From: Bacillus marasmi
GTDB taxonomy: Bacteria > Bacillota > Bacilli > Bacillales > Cytobacillaceae
Direction of reading: 5' to 3'
Assembly: GCF_902168435.1 (NCBI RefSeq)
Contig: NZ_LR656173.1
Location: 1-64,000 of the forward strand
Length of the DNA stretch: 64,000 nucleotides
Both the position numbers and the translations under genes were made by a program. Below are positions 43,496 to 52,623 of this stretch, piece by piece (within the stretch, counting starts at the first letter, position 1; every line of letters begins with the position of its first letter). The notes beneath the pieces are model-generated. The model worked only from the letters and a program-made list of their open reading frames with translations, searched no databases and had not been told where the DNA came from.

Positions 43496-44044
43496 ATGAA
43501 GAGGGCATTAATAAATATTGATTATACTGTTGATTTTGTTGGGGATCATGGTGCATTAACCTGCGGAAAACCTGGTCAGCACATTCAATCAGAAATTGTG
43601 AAAATTACCTCGGATTTTATCCAAAATAACGATTTTGTAGTATTTGCTATTGATGCACATGAAGAAAATGATTCTTTTCATCCAGAAGTAAAATTGTTTC
43701 CACCTCACAACATTATCGGCTCAGAAGGGCGATTATTATACGGTGGATTACATACGCTGTACTTAGACTATCAGGGCAGGGAAAATGTTTTCTGGATAGA
43801 CAAAACAAGATATTCTGCTTTTGCAGGAACTGACTTGGAACTAAAGCTGCGTGAGCGGGGGATATCTGAAATCCATTTAGTAGGAGTTTGCACAGATATA
43901 TGCATCCTTCATACTGCGGTGGATGCCTATAACAAAGGTTTTAAAATCGTTGTACACAAGCGTGCAGTGGCAAGCTTCAATCAATTAGGTCATGAGTGGG
44001 CGTTGCAACATTTCGCCCAAACACTAGGGGCAGAAGTTATATAG
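43496..44044 (+). CDS. pncA: Nicotinamidase / isochorismatase-family hydrolase
   Basis: A 182-aa cysteine hydrolase, the length of B. subtilis PncA (YueJ). The catalytic triad is visible: Asp in NIDYTVDFVGD, Lys in IDKTRYSAFAGTDLE and Cys in VGVCTDICILHTA. Metal-binding residues fit AIDAHEENDSFHPE. It deamidates nicotinamide to nicotinate for NAD salvage. GGGAGGG at 43482-43488 leads to ATG 43496. Confidence 0.88.
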   Translation: MKRALINIDYTVDFVGDHGALTCGKPGQHIQSEIVKITSDFIQNNDFVVFAIDAHEENDSFHPEVKLFPPHNIIGSEGRLLYGGLHTLYLDYQGRENVFWIDKTRYSAFAGTDLELKLRERGISEIHLVGVCTDICILHTAVDAYNKGFKIVVHKRAVASFNQLGHEWALQHFAQTLGAEVI

Positions 44045-44248
44045 TCATTCTTTTGTCAAAACAAATAAAGGGCACCTTCTATATTCAGAAGGTGCCATCA
44101 GATAGAGGATTAGGTATATACCCAAAACCTAATAGAAAAAGTAAATGAAACAATTAGATTGTAACTAGTCTTTTTCTTTAGCATCAGCCCCACCTACGCT
44201 GAATACCATGATGACCACGTATGTCATCCCACCCAATATCATTATAAT

Positions 44249-44262
44249 TGAAAACGCTTTCA
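44249..44262. promoter_or_regulatory. Catabolite-responsive element (cre)
   Basis: TGAAAACGCTTTCA fits the CcpA consensus TGWAANCGNTNWCA at every fixed position on both strands. No annotated promoter is adjacent on the plus strand; on the minus strand it overlaps the start of a small hydrophobic frame. Confidence 0.6.
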
Positions 44263-44524
44263 AAATTCAACGTTTTTTCAGAAAATTTAATAAAAAGCTT
44301 CAAAAGTCCTAGAATATTGATTTTGGGTTCACTTACATATATTACTGTGCTAAAGTTTTTATTAATTTTAAAATATTTTTACTTTCGACAAATTATTATG
44401 TTGATATAAAATAATCAAGGAATGAATAACTTAAAAAACCTTTAGTTAACAATATTTGTGTTTTATAAAGATATTTTAAAATTATTTGTTAATTATCATA
44501 ATATTTCTAATTTTTCCGGACTCA

Positions 44525-44553
44525 TTCACACGGAATAATGTCTATGCTAATAT
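44525..44553 (+). promoter_or_regulatory. Sigma-A-like promoter of the Spo0E-like gene
   Basis: TTCACA (44525-44530), 17-bp spacer, TAATAT (44548-44553), ~100 bp before the gene at 44653. Confidence 0.4.
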
Positions 44554-44652
44554 GAGACTATCTTGGGGACAGGTAAGATGGGAGTTTAACCATTGGGGGT
44601 TAAGTTTAAGTGATCACGCACTGAAAATTAACATAAAAAAGGTGGTCATTCT

Positions 44653-44856
44653 ATGCATTGTATGAATTTGGAAAAAGAACCGCTGTTAAATGAGAACATT
44701 GGCCTATTGTTGGAAATCCCGGAGTTGAAAAGGCAATTACGTGAATTATACCGTCAAAGCGGCCCGGGAAGTTCAGATTATATTTCGATTTCTATAAAAC
44801 TCGATTTATTAATTCAAGAGTATTTTGAAGAAAAGGCGCGGGTCCTACAGTATTAG
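44653..44856 (+). CDS. Spo0E-like small protein
   Basis: A 67-aa protein that looks like two helices joined by a short loop. The helices are IPELKRQLRELYRQSG and ISIKLDLLIQEYFEEK, with the S-x-x-L-D arrangement (SIKLD) found in Spo0E-type aspartyl-phosphate phosphatases, which dephosphorylate Spo0A~P. The family is small and divergent, so the call is tentative. AAAAAAGGTGG precedes ATG 44653. It has its own promoter and terminator. It may counteract the KinB-like kinase encoded at 25434. Confidence 0.55.
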   Translation: MHCMNLEKEPLLNENIGLLLEIPELKRQLRELYRQSGPGSSDYISISIKLDLLIQEYFEEKARVLQY

Positions 44857-44867
44857 GAACGTGATAT

Positions 44868-44902
44868 AGCACTCTACCTAAATCGGTAAGAGTGCTTTTA
44901 TT
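44868..44902 (+). terminator. Terminator of the Spo0E-like gene
   Basis: AGCACTCTACC / GGTAAGAGTGCT stem followed by TTTTATTT. Confidence 0.82.
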
Positions 44903-44918
44903 TCTCTCTACATTTGAA

Positions 44919-46676
44919 TTATTGTACAACCTCAACTTCTAGCCATTTACGGACACTGTTGATAAACCAAACTTTTTGGCAGTTTTGTAAATCTTCAAGG
45001 GTAAGGACTTTCTCGTAAACTTGTCCAGATTGGATCAGGGATTGTCGATATGTTCCATTCAGTAGTCCACATTCAACCGGAGGAGTCCAAAGCTTACCAT
45101 CTTGCTCAACCACGATATTTCCATTTGTATACTCCGTTAATTCTTCCGATTCATTCCATAATAATACATCAAAAATGTATGGTGGTTTAGCTAACTGAAA
45201 TGGTGTGTAAGCATCTCGATTAGTTGTTTTATGGTAAAGAAATCGATTGTTTCGACTAGTTGGCTTATCAGCAAGCATAATCTTAATTGGTGAAGTAATG
45301 GATTCGATTGTTTGCGCTTCCACGGTGATGACACCACTCTTTTCTAAAATCATGCGCACCTTAAAGCGACCATGTTGATTTTGCTTGGCTAAGGAAAGGA
45401 GGGCATTTTGTAATTCTTCTTTATGGTATGGAAAATTAAAATAGTGCGCTGAGCTTTTAAGCCGTTTCAGATGTTCATTTAATAAAAAATAACTGCCATC
45501 CTCTAATAGAAGGCTTTCAAGCAGTTGAAATTCAGGTGGATGTTCCTCTAACAAACGCGCTTTCGTGAGAATTTCATCATATTCATCTTCAACTGTTGAA
45601 TCCCAAGTAATTCCACCACCCACTCCATAAGTGGCCTTACCCATTTTTTTATCGATTAACACAGTTCTGATTGGAACATTAAAAATCGCTTCCTGTTTTG
45701 GTGTGATATAACCGATAGCTCCGCAATATACTTCGCGCGGTAAGTCCTCCAGTTTGGAGATCATTTCCATTGTAGTAAGCTTTGGTGCTCCTGTAATTGA
45801 TCCACAAGGAAAAATCGCCTTGAAAATATCTAAGAGAGTACGATTTTTAGCAACAGTTGCAGTAACCGTCGATGTCATTTGGTGGAGAGTAGGAAAAGTT
45901 TCAATACTAAATAGCTTGTCGACTTTCACAGTTCCCGTCTCAGCAACCATTCCTAGGTCATTTCGCAGTAAATCAACAATCATAACATTTTCAGCTCGAT
46001 TTTTTTCAGAATGGTACAAATGGTTTATATATTGTAAATCCTCCTCTAAAGTATTACCTCGCTTAATCGTTCCTTTCATTGGTCTAGTGGTGAGAGTGTT
46101 ACCTTTTAGATGGAAAAATAATTCCGGTGATGCTGATAGAATTCGATAGTTGTCGATGTTCAGATAAGCACAATAGCTTGACGATTGCCCGTTTTTTATT
46201 TTTTGAAAAAACGAGAGCTCATCACCTTTAAAATCGGCCTCAAGACGAATTGTATAGTTCGTTTGGTAAGTTAGTCCTTGCTCAATCGCATTTTTAATTG
46301 ATTTTATGGAAGAACGATATTGCATCTTATTGACTGTAGGCTTCCAATCAGAAATTGCATATGGACCGTCACTGTGGACTGTGTCTTGTACTGGTTCCAA
46401 AAAAATCCCAAACCAAAGGAGTGGGATTGTATGACCTTCTTTGACTGTCATCTCAGGTTGAAAGGCTGGAGCAGATTCATAGGATAAATAACCGGCAGCA
46501 TAATAGCCCTTTTCAATTTCAGCTTGAACTTCTGTTAGACAGGGGAGTACCTTCTCAACTGTTTCAGCCTTAATTATTTTTATTGGATTGATAAAAGTAA
46601 GTGGTTGAATCTGTCCGGATGATGAAGCAAATTCAAACGATAATAAAGGAGGCTGATCTGTAATTGTTTTTTGCAT
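44919..46676 (-). CDS. Aminodeoxychorismate synthase component I fused to aminodeoxychorismate lyase
   Basis: A 585-aa fusion for p-aminobenzoate synthesis. Residues ~1-375 are PabB-like (TYQTNYTIRL, ASPELFFH, TRPMKGTIKRG, IVDLLRNDLG, PCGSITGAPKLTTMEMI, YGVGGGITWDS). Residues ~385-585 are a class IV aminotransferase/PabC domain, with PLP-type marks LYHKTTNRDAY and a C-terminal VECGLLNGTYRQSL. The first part makes 4-amino-4-deoxychorismate from chorismate with a PabA amidotransferase (not nearby); the second releases PABA and pyruvate. Single gene. Confidence 0.9.
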   Translation of the reverse strand: MQKTITDQPPLLSFEFASSSGQIQPLTFINPIKIIKAETVEKVLPCLTEVQAEIEKGYYAAGYLSYESAPAFQPEMTVKEGHTIPLLWFGIFLEPVQDTVHSDGPYAISDWKPTVNKMQYRSSIKSIKNAIEQGLTYQTNYTIRLEADFKGDELSFFQKIKNGQSSSYCAYLNIDNYRILSASPELFFHLKGNTLTTRPMKGTIKRGNTLEEDLQYINHLYHSEKNRAENVMIVDLLRNDLGMVAETGTVKVDKLFSIETFPTLHQMTSTVTATVAKNRTLLDIFKAIFPCGSITGAPKLTTMEMISKLEDLPREVYCGAIGYITPKQEAIFNVPIRTVLIDKKMGKATYGVGGGITWDSTVEDEYDEILTKARLLEEHPPEFQLLESLLLEDGSYFLLNEHLKRLKSSAHYFNFPYHKEELQNALLSLAKQNQHGRFKVRMILEKSGVITVEAQTIESITSPIKIMLADKPTSRNNRFLYHKTTNRDAYTPFQLAKPPYIFDVLLWNESEELTEYTNGNIVVEQDGKLWTPPVECGLLNGTYRQSLIQSGQVYEKVLTLEDLQNCQKVWFINSVRKWLEVEVVQ

Positions 46677-46806
46677 AGTTCATTTCCTTTTCTTTTCTAA
46701 TAAAATTTTCATTTCTCTTGATTTAACCAAATTTTTTGTCGGAGTTCAATTGCGGGGTTTGTTTTTGATAAAATTTAGATAAAAACAATTAAAGGGGTGT
46801 AAAGCT

Positions 46807-47346
46807 TTGAATGTAATTAATAGAGCACTTGAGGTGGCAAGTATCGCACACGAACATCAGTATCGAAAAGGGACAACTATTCCATATATTACACATCCTG
46901 TTGCTGTAGGGATGCTGTTATTAAAAGCAGGATATGGTGATGAAATTGTTGCAGCAGGAATACTTCACGATACACTCGAGGATACCGACATTACCCTTGC
47001 AAAATTAGAAAGTCAATTCGGGAAAGAGATAGCAAATATCGTGATAGGTTGTTCTGAACCCAATAAATCGCTTCCGTGGAAGGAAAGGAAGGAGCACACC
47101 ATTTATTTTCTAAAAACAGCTCCAATGGAGGTACGTGCAGTTGCTTGTGCGGACAAACTGCACAATGTTCGTTCGATAATCAACGACTTAGAGCTTGAAG
47201 GAGAAACAGTGTGGAAGCGATTTAATGCCAATAAAGAAAACCAAGCATGGTATTATCATAACCTGCTTGAAAGTATTGGTTATAGGACAACCATTCCGTT
47301 ATTGAATGATTTGCAAGAAGCCGTTTATCAGCTTTTTCCGAGGTAA
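46807..47346 (+). CDS. MESH1-like HD hydrolase (putative ppGpp hydrolase)
   Basis: A 179-aa HD protein matching the N-terminal hydrolase half of RelA/SpoT. Visible are the first His in YITHPVAVG, the HD pair and ED in GILHDTLEDTD, and the later Asp in ACADKLHNVRSI. RKGTTIPY is the nucleotide-proximal loop. No synthetase or TGS/ACT domain is present. Stand-alone enzymes of this size (MESH1/small alarmone hydrolases) cleave ppGpp to GDP and PPi or act on NADPH. TTG 46807, with AAAGGGGTG upstream. Confidence 0.82.
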   Translation: MNVINRALEVASIAHEHQYRKGTTIPYITHPVAVGMLLLKAGYGDEIVAAGILHDTLEDTDITLAKLESQFGKEIANIVIGCSEPNKSLPWKERKEHTIYFLKTAPMEVRAVACADKLHNVRSIINDLELEGETVWKRFNANKENQAWYYHNLLESIGYRTTIPLLNDLQEAVYQLFPR

Positions 47347-47563
47347 GGAATTGATTTTGCAAGCTAATGATAACTATAATTATATTATGTAAATATCAGG
47401 CTTTCAAAACCGATATTGTATATAAACACAGATACTAAAATTAAAAACAATTTAAGAACACAGACATCGATTTGGATATTTCGACACTAATTTAATGTAT
47501 AATAGTAGAAATAAACAACCAAATAATGTGCTATGGAAATAGAGCTATAAAGGAAGGTAACGA

Positions 47564-48739
47564 ATGTCTGTAGAAAACGAAAACATAACAAGAATCCACC
47601 TGGATGGCAAGGAATTAATATTAATCGGGACTGCCCATGTATCAAAAAATAGTGCTGATCTCGTGAAAGAAGTGATTGAAGCAGAACAACCTGACTCTGT
47701 TTGCGTGGAATTGGATGAACAGCGTTATCAGTCGATTGTAGACGGAAACAAATGGAAGGAAACCGATATATTTAAAGTCATCAAGGAAAAGAAAGCTCCA
47801 TTACTATTAATGAATCTTGCATTATCTTCCTTTCAAAAACGGATTGCAAATCAGTTCGGGATTAACGCTGGTCAAGAAATGATTCAAGGAATTCAATCAG
47901 CAAAAGATACTGGCGCAGAGCTAGTATTAGCTGATAGAAATATTCAAACAACCTTTTCAAGGATTTGGAGAAATGTCGGCTTTAGAGGAAAGATGTTGCT
48001 CTTAGCTCAGGTGATAGCCAGTGTTTTCACTAATGAGGAGATAACAGAAGAAGAACTAGAAAAGATGAAAAACCAAGATACAATAAATGCAGTATTAAAT
48101 GATTTTACCGAAGCATTTCCAAAATTAAAGAAACCACTAATTGACGAACGGGATCAATACTTATCTCAAAAAATTAAAGAGGCGAAGGGTCCAAAGGTCG
48201 TAGCAGTCCTTGGAGCAGCTCACGTGCCAGGTATTAAAGAGGAGATTAAACGCGATCATGATTTAAATCGCCTGAATGAGCTACCACCGAAATCAAATGC
48301 ACCAAAAATAATTGGATGGATCATTCCGATACTTATCATTTCGATGATTGCATACACCTTTTACAATAATCCCGAAGTAGGGGTTCAGCAAACAATGAGC
48401 TGGGTGCTTTTCCATGGTACGTTTTCCGCGTTAGGAACAGCGCTGGCTTTCGGACATCCTTTGGCGATATTAACCGCTTTTGTAGCTGCGCCTATCACTG
48501 CGCTCGACCCGATTACAGCGGCAGGATGGTTTGCTGGATTTGTTCAAGCCTACTTTAGTCGCCCTAGTGTTCGAGATTTTGAAAATTTAGCAGAGGATGT
48601 CTTTAGTTTCAAAGGATTTTGGCATAATAAGGTAACTCGGGTTTTATTAGTTGTCGTATTTGCAAATTTAGGGAGTTCATTAGGAACCTTTATTGGTGCA
48701 GCAGATGTAGTAAGGTTATTTTTGAAAAATTTTATGTGA
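47564..48739 (+). CDS. TraB family protein
   Basis: A 391-aa TraB/PrgY protein. The N-terminal ~240 residues carry the conserved ELILIGTAHVSKNSADLV, SVCVELDEQRY and AVLGAAHVPGI motifs of the family (also related to Tiki/GumN-type metallo-proteases). The C-terminal ~140 residues form about four TM helices. In enterococci TraB shuts down pheromone; chromosomal homologues in Bacillaceae have no known role. GGAAGGTAACG precedes ATG 47564. Single gene. Confidence 0.87.
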   Translation: MSVENENITRIHLDGKELILIGTAHVSKNSADLVKEVIEAEQPDSVCVELDEQRYQSIVDGNKWKETDIFKVIKEKKAPLLLMNLALSSFQKRIANQFGINAGQEMIQGIQSAKDTGAELVLADRNIQTTFSRIWRNVGFRGKMLLLAQVIASVFTNEEITEEELEKMKNQDTINAVLNDFTEAFPKLKKPLIDERDQYLSQKIKEAKGPKVVAVLGAAHVPGIKEEIKRDHDLNRLNELPPKSNAPKIIGWIIPILIISMIAYTFYNNPEVGVQQTMSWVLFHGTFSALGTALAFGHPLAILTAFVAAPITALDPITAAGWFAGFVQAYFSRPSVRDFENLAEDVFSFKGFWHNKVTRVLLVVVFANLGSSLGTFIGAADVVRLFLKNFM

Positions 48740-48896
48740 TAATATCGATGGAAAAGGAGTGGTTTTACCGCTCCTTTTTTCTTATAATGGAAATATATAG
48801 AAATTTTATAAGACCAATCATAACCATACGAAAGGAGAATGAACAATTTTTTTAAATGCATCCTTTATTATATTATTTATTCTAGGAATTTATTAT

Positions 48897-49466
48897 TTGA
48901 TTTGGTATCGATACAATCTTAAAAAAGCAGTAGAGCTTTCGAAAGATGCGATTTTTCCTCAAGAAAAAGAAGACTTTACGAAATTACTAATACCAGCTGA
49001 ATGGAAGGAAATGCAGCCACTTACAACGAACTCTAAGCCATATCAATCAGTTAAATGGGGTACGGTTGCCGTTATCATATTATCAGCTATTTTACTCTGG
49101 TATGTGTTGACAACAAATTGGTTGGAAACAGCCTTTTTAAATATCATTTACCTATTTAGCATTGGAATTCGGTTTATTCATCATCCTGGCAATTTTTATA
49201 TATTACAAAATGGTATTGTTTTAAATGGAAGATATTACTCTTTTAATCAAGTGAAAAATTATCAAGTCGAAAAAATTATTCGCTGGCATGAGTTGTACGG
49301 ATTAAGTTCACGTGTTGATAATGCCTATAAATTGACTCTTGGTGTTCAAACTTTTACTAGGCAACCCCATTACATTGTTGTTGAAAATGAAGAAATGTTG
49401 AAACGAATCACTTCACTATTACAACATAAAAACGTTCCTTCTAAAGAGCCAATTCAAAACAAATAA
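48897..49466 (+). CDS. Membrane protein of unknown function, probably frameshifted at its 5' end
   Basis: The open frame gives 189 aa with two further TM helices (~residues 55-90) and a soluble C-terminus (FYILQNGIVLNGRYYSFNQV) reminiscent of a PH-like domain. Upstream in the same frame lies a hydrophobic stretch (LNASFIILFILGIYYLIW) without a normal start. ATG 48839, preceded by AAAGGAGA, encodes MNNF and would join that stretch if the T7 run at 48847-48853 were one base shorter. So the true protein is probably ~208 aa with an N-terminal TM anchor. Alternatives are a start at ATT 48846 or the internal TTG 48897. Family not recognised. Confidence 0.6.
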   Translation: MIWYRYNLKKAVELSKDAIFPQEKEDFTKLLIPAEWKEMQPLTTNSKPYQSVKWGTVAVIILSAILLWYVLTTNWLETAFLNIIYLFSIGIRFIHHPGNFYILQNGIVLNGRYYSFNQVKNYQVEKIIRWHELYGLSSRVDNAYKLTLGVQTFTRQPHYIVVENEEMLKRITSLLQHKNVPSKEPIQNK

Positions 49467-49505
49467 GAGGGTGAGGAAATGATGTTAATCATCTCCTCAC
49501 CCTCT
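49466..49505. terminator. Bidirectional terminator
   Basis: A 12-bp perfect stem AGAGGGTGAGGA / TCCTCACCCTCT with an inner ATGAT/ATCAT extension, between convergent genes. Confidence 0.85.
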
Positions 49506-49515
49506 GTTATTTAAT

Positions 49516-50766
49516 TTAATTCTGGTATTTCTTATTTGAAATGGCAGTTTTAATCAATTCTTTGTATTTTTTCTTAACCTTGTCAATTGGCAATGATAGT
49601 TGTTTTGAAAGATCAAAAAGGTTGTCATTATCATACCGAAGCCATGAAGCATAATTCCGTTTAATAAAATGTTCTCCATTTTCAAATGAGGTAAAGTTTT
49701 CATCAACCTTTTTACCGTTATGGATGACCTCGAATTCGCGTGGACCAGTAGGGCGAAGATAGGAAATATCTCCACGTCGATTCTCATAAACAGTACCGTA
49801 AGCGGCTTCCTTGACGTTAAGTTCGTTTCGATCTGCATCAATTTTGGCAGGAACAACACCAAACACATTTACGACAAATTTCTCCAGCATTTCACGGCTT
49901 AGATCACAACCTGATGCTTTGGGATGCCCACCACCACCATACTTGCTTGCGAATTCAGCTACATTTACATGGTCATGGATTGTCCGAAATCCCGCCTTTT
50001 TTGTACCAACATTAAGAAGCACAATCATATCTAGATGAGGATTGAGCTTGTTTAATGCATTGCCGAGTTCAGATAAATATTGCTCCGCATGGACTATTCC
50101 AACGCAATAATCATCTATAGTAGCCTGAACCATTTGTCTATTTTTTGAATTGATATAACGATCAATCTTTTTCTCTTCTATGTCGAGAAGCAAGTTTTCT
50201 GTTTCCGTTAAAGAAAAAGATTCAGGTTGTTCGATAATTCGCTTCAGGAGACTTTCCTCGAACTTATCCCGATCGAGAATATAAAATAAGTCGTTAAGCC
50301 GTTTAGCTGCTACATTATTATTAATATCCCATTCCCATGTATCATATTGACGGACTAGCTCGATAAATTCCTCAAGACTTTTTAATCTGCTCATCTTATT
50401 GTTTTTTATGAGGTGATCATAAAATAAGGATGTTGCGCACGTTTTTTTTCCTGATTCATATTCAGGTTGAACTTTCCCCCATGAATATTGATTAAAGTGC
50501 ATTGCCGTAACGTGATGATCAATCATTTGGATATGGTGACCTTCTTTATGACGTTGCTCGAGTTTTTTTTCAACTGCTTCGTTCACAGCAAGATCGGTTA
50601 TATAAGTTTCTGTATTGTAAAAATCAGAGTTATCGATAAAATTTTCGACACGCTGATTCAGGACTCGATAAGTACAATATGATACGTGTGCATCATCGCC
50701 AAAAGCAAGCTTGGCAATAATACCGCAACCAAGACCATCCAAGTCAATATCTGTAAATAGTTTCAT
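49516..50766 (-). CDS. nrnB: DHH-family oligoribonuclease NrnB
   Basis: A 416-aa DHH/DHHA1 phosphoesterase. Catalytic motifs: LFTDIDLDGLGCG (motif I), YITDLAVNE (II), the DHH triad in QMIDHHVTA (III), and the C-terminal GGGGHPKASGCDLSREM DHHA1 substrate-binding loop. It resembles B. subtilis NrnB (YngD, ~400 aa), a nanoRNase that removes short oligonucleotides from the 3' end; such enzymes also degrade pGpG from c-di-GMP breakdown. The C-terminal extension (~110 residues) is usual for NrnB. Confidence 0.87.
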   Translation of the reverse strand: MKLFTDIDLDGLGCGIIAKLAFGDDAHVSYCTYRVLNQRVENFIDNSDFYNTETYITDLAVNEAVEKKLEQRHKEGHHIQMIDHHVTAMHFNQYSWGKVQPEYESGKKTCATSLFYDHLIKNNKMSRLKSLEEFIELVRQYDTWEWDINNNVAAKRLNDLFYILDRDKFEESLLKRIIEQPESFSLTETENLLLDIEEKKIDRYINSKNRQMVQATIDDYCVGIVHAEQYLSELGNALNKLNPHLDMIVLLNVGTKKAGFRTIHDHVNVAEFASKYGGGGHPKASGCDLSREMLEKFVVNVFGVVPAKIDADRNELNVKEAAYGTVYENRRGDISYLRPTGPREFEVIHNGKKVDENFTSFENGEHFIKRNYASWLRYDNDNLFDLSKQLSLPIDKVKKKYKELIKTAISNKKYQN

Positions 50767-50980
50767 TTGTTACGTCTCCATCCTGTAAAATTTTCCATAG
50801 ACTCTATTTTAAACTAGGTGGTCAATCTTATACAGTCATTATTAGAAAAATATAAATAAAAAATGGACAAATCTGTTGTTTTAGAAATATACTTCAATTG
50901 GAACCATTATATGTTCAGTATATATTCAGCTTGGTGATCGCTCACAACCCATTAATACCATGATAATAGGGGGGAGTAGG

Positions 50981-51601
50981 ATGACACCATATGCGATATT
51001 GCTTATTACAATCGTATCATTTCTGTTGAATTTACATGCATCTGATAGGCTAACAAGAATAGCAACAAAATCTTTTGCAGCGAATTTTTCAGGTGATGAA
51101 ATCGCGGAGAAAATATTAAAGGCACAAAAGCATCCTCATATAAAAATTCGCCAAACAGATACAATTGGTGATCATTTGTATGATCCGCTTATTAAGGTAA
51201 TCCAGCTAGGACCTGATGTGTTTGGCTGTAAAACGATTTATTCGGTAGCTGTTGGAAGTCATGAAGCGTGTCATGCTGTAAAATTTCAGTATTTTCGATT
51301 TTTTTCCGTTCCTGTAGCCTTCATCGTGAAATTTGTATTTATCCCATTATTTATACTATCCTTCTTTATTAAAGCACCTTTTCTACATGGAATGGTGTTA
51401 TTTCTGTATGCAAGCTTGTTTTTAATGAAATTATTAATTGAAGTATTAGACGAAGTTCGTATTAATCGACTTTCGATTAAAATTCTCAATCAAAATCATT
51501 TTATTTCGCTGACTGAGCTTTGTGAAACGAAAAAAATTTACAGGTTTTTTAATTATACTTATTTTGCCAGTTTACCATTAAAAATTGTCCTTAATCGTTA
51601 A
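50981..51601 (+). CDS. Membrane zinc metallopeptidase (YugP-like)
   Basis: A 206-aa protein related to the Zn_peptidase_2 family. An N-terminal TM (residues ~3-18), then a metal-binding HExxH variant in VGSHEACHAVKF, two central TM helices (FIVKFVFIPLFILSFF, MVLFLYASLFLM), and the third-ligand region EVLDEVRINRLSIKIL. The family is intramembrane or membrane-bound protease-like, with unknown substrates. ATG 50981, with GGGGGGAGTAGG upstream, is chosen over 50960. Confidence 0.8.
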   Translation: MTPYAILLITIVSFLLNLHASDRLTRIATKSFAANFSGDEIAEKILKAQKHPHIKIRQTDTIGDHLYDPLIKVIQLGPDVFGCKTIYSVAVGSHEACHAVKFQYFRFFSVPVAFIVKFVFIPLFILSFFIKAPFLHGMVLFLYASLFLMKLLIEVLDEVRINRLSIKILNQNHFISLTELCETKKIYRFFNYTYFASLPLKIVLNR

Positions 51602-51683
51602 GCTTGCAGATGTATTCTCCATTCATGATTAACGAACCCCTGTTCAGGAAAATCTAATCTTACATAGAAAATAGAGGGGGATT

Positions 51684-52538
51684 ATGATGACTGCCATTCC
51701 TGAATCTAATCACCATGCCCATTGTGCAAATGAATATGATCCTTTAAAACGTGTCATCCTGTGTCAGCCTAATTATATGTCAATTCGTGAAATGGGCAAT
51801 AAGCCAGTATCGAAAACCACCAAAAAAGGTATAGATTTAGAAAAGGCGATACAACAACATGAACAATTTGTTAAAACTCTTAAAGATAATGGGGTAGAGG
51901 TCAATCTACTTCCGCATCATAAAAAGTATCCAGAGCAAGTTTATACTCGTGACATCGGTTTTACGCTTGGCCAAACGATTTTTGTGGCAAAAATAGCGAG
52001 TCCAAAACGGCGTGGTGAGGAAAATATTCTTAAGCAATGGCTTGATGATGAAGAAATTTCGTATTATGTACTCGCTAAGGACCACATCGAGGGCGGTGAT
52101 GTGCTTATTGATAGGGAAAATATCTTTGTTGGTCTTAGCGGTCGAACTCACCAACAAGCAATCAACCACTTACAAAGCTTGCTTACTCAGTATAAGATTA
52201 AATCAATTCCGTTTCATGAAAGATTTCTACACTTAGATTGCGTTTTAAATATCATTGCAAGGGATGTTGCAATCCTTTATCCTCCAGCACTCACTAAGGA
52301 GGATATCACTTTTCTGTCCACGATGTATAGGTTAATTGAAGTAACTGATGAAGAACAAAGGATGTTGGGAACAAATGTTTTAAACATCGGAAATAACAAA
52401 ATCATTAGTCTACCAGAGAATGAGAATGTTAATAATCTACTTCAGCGGTTTGGATATCAGGTAATAGAAGTGGAGTTTTCAGAGATTGTAAAAGCTGGAG
52501 GATCGTTTAGGTGTTGCACACTGCCGATATTGAGATGA
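51684..52538 (+). CDS. ykgA: DDAH/amidinotransferase-like hydrolase (YkgA-like)
   Basis: A 284-aa guanidino-group-modifying enzyme. Marks: EYDPLKRVILCQP, YTRDIGFTLGQTIF, IEGGDVLI, the catalytic His in FLHLDCVLNIIA, and the catalytic Cys near the C-terminus in KAGGSFRCCTLPI. It resembles B. subtilis YkgA (~286 aa) and dimethylarginine dimethylaminohydrolases; the physiological substrate is unknown. GAGGGGGATT precedes the ATG-ATG start. Single gene. Confidence 0.85.
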   Translation: MMTAIPESNHHAHCANEYDPLKRVILCQPNYMSIREMGNKPVSKTTKKGIDLEKAIQQHEQFVKTLKDNGVEVNLLPHHKKYPEQVYTRDIGFTLGQTIFVAKIASPKRRGEENILKQWLDDEEISYYVLAKDHIEGGDVLIDRENIFVGLSGRTHQQAINHLQSLLTQYKIKSIPFHERFLHLDCVLNIIARDVAILYPPALTKEDITFLSTMYRLIEVTDEEQRMLGTNVLNIGNNKIISLPENENVNNLLQRFGYQVIEVEFSEIVKAGGSFRCCTLPILR

Positions 52539-52623
52539 TTACTCGATACGAAATAGGCAAGATAAGAACGATTTCTACAATTTGCCTACTTCGCTATTTT
52601 TCATGTGTGCTTTTATCCTTGGA

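Larger units (their letters stand above)
44045..44652. other. 608-bp gene-poor region
   Basis: This gap holds a GGCACCTTCT/AGAAGGTGCC hairpin (44071-44096, no T tract on the plus strand), a possible 32-codon minus-strand frame (44165-44263) encoding one hydrophobic helix (FSIIMILGGMTYVVIMVFSV), a perfect cre motif at 44249-44262, and a promoter for the next gene. The middle (44270-44520) is extremely AT-rich with nothing else I can support. Confidence 0.5.

Noticed and set aside
44071-44096. GGCACCTTCT/AGAAGGTGCC hairpin as terminator of pncA
   Set aside because: The plus-strand 3' side is ATCAGATAG with no T tract, so it is not listed as a terminator; on the minus strand it is followed only by CTTTATTTTG.
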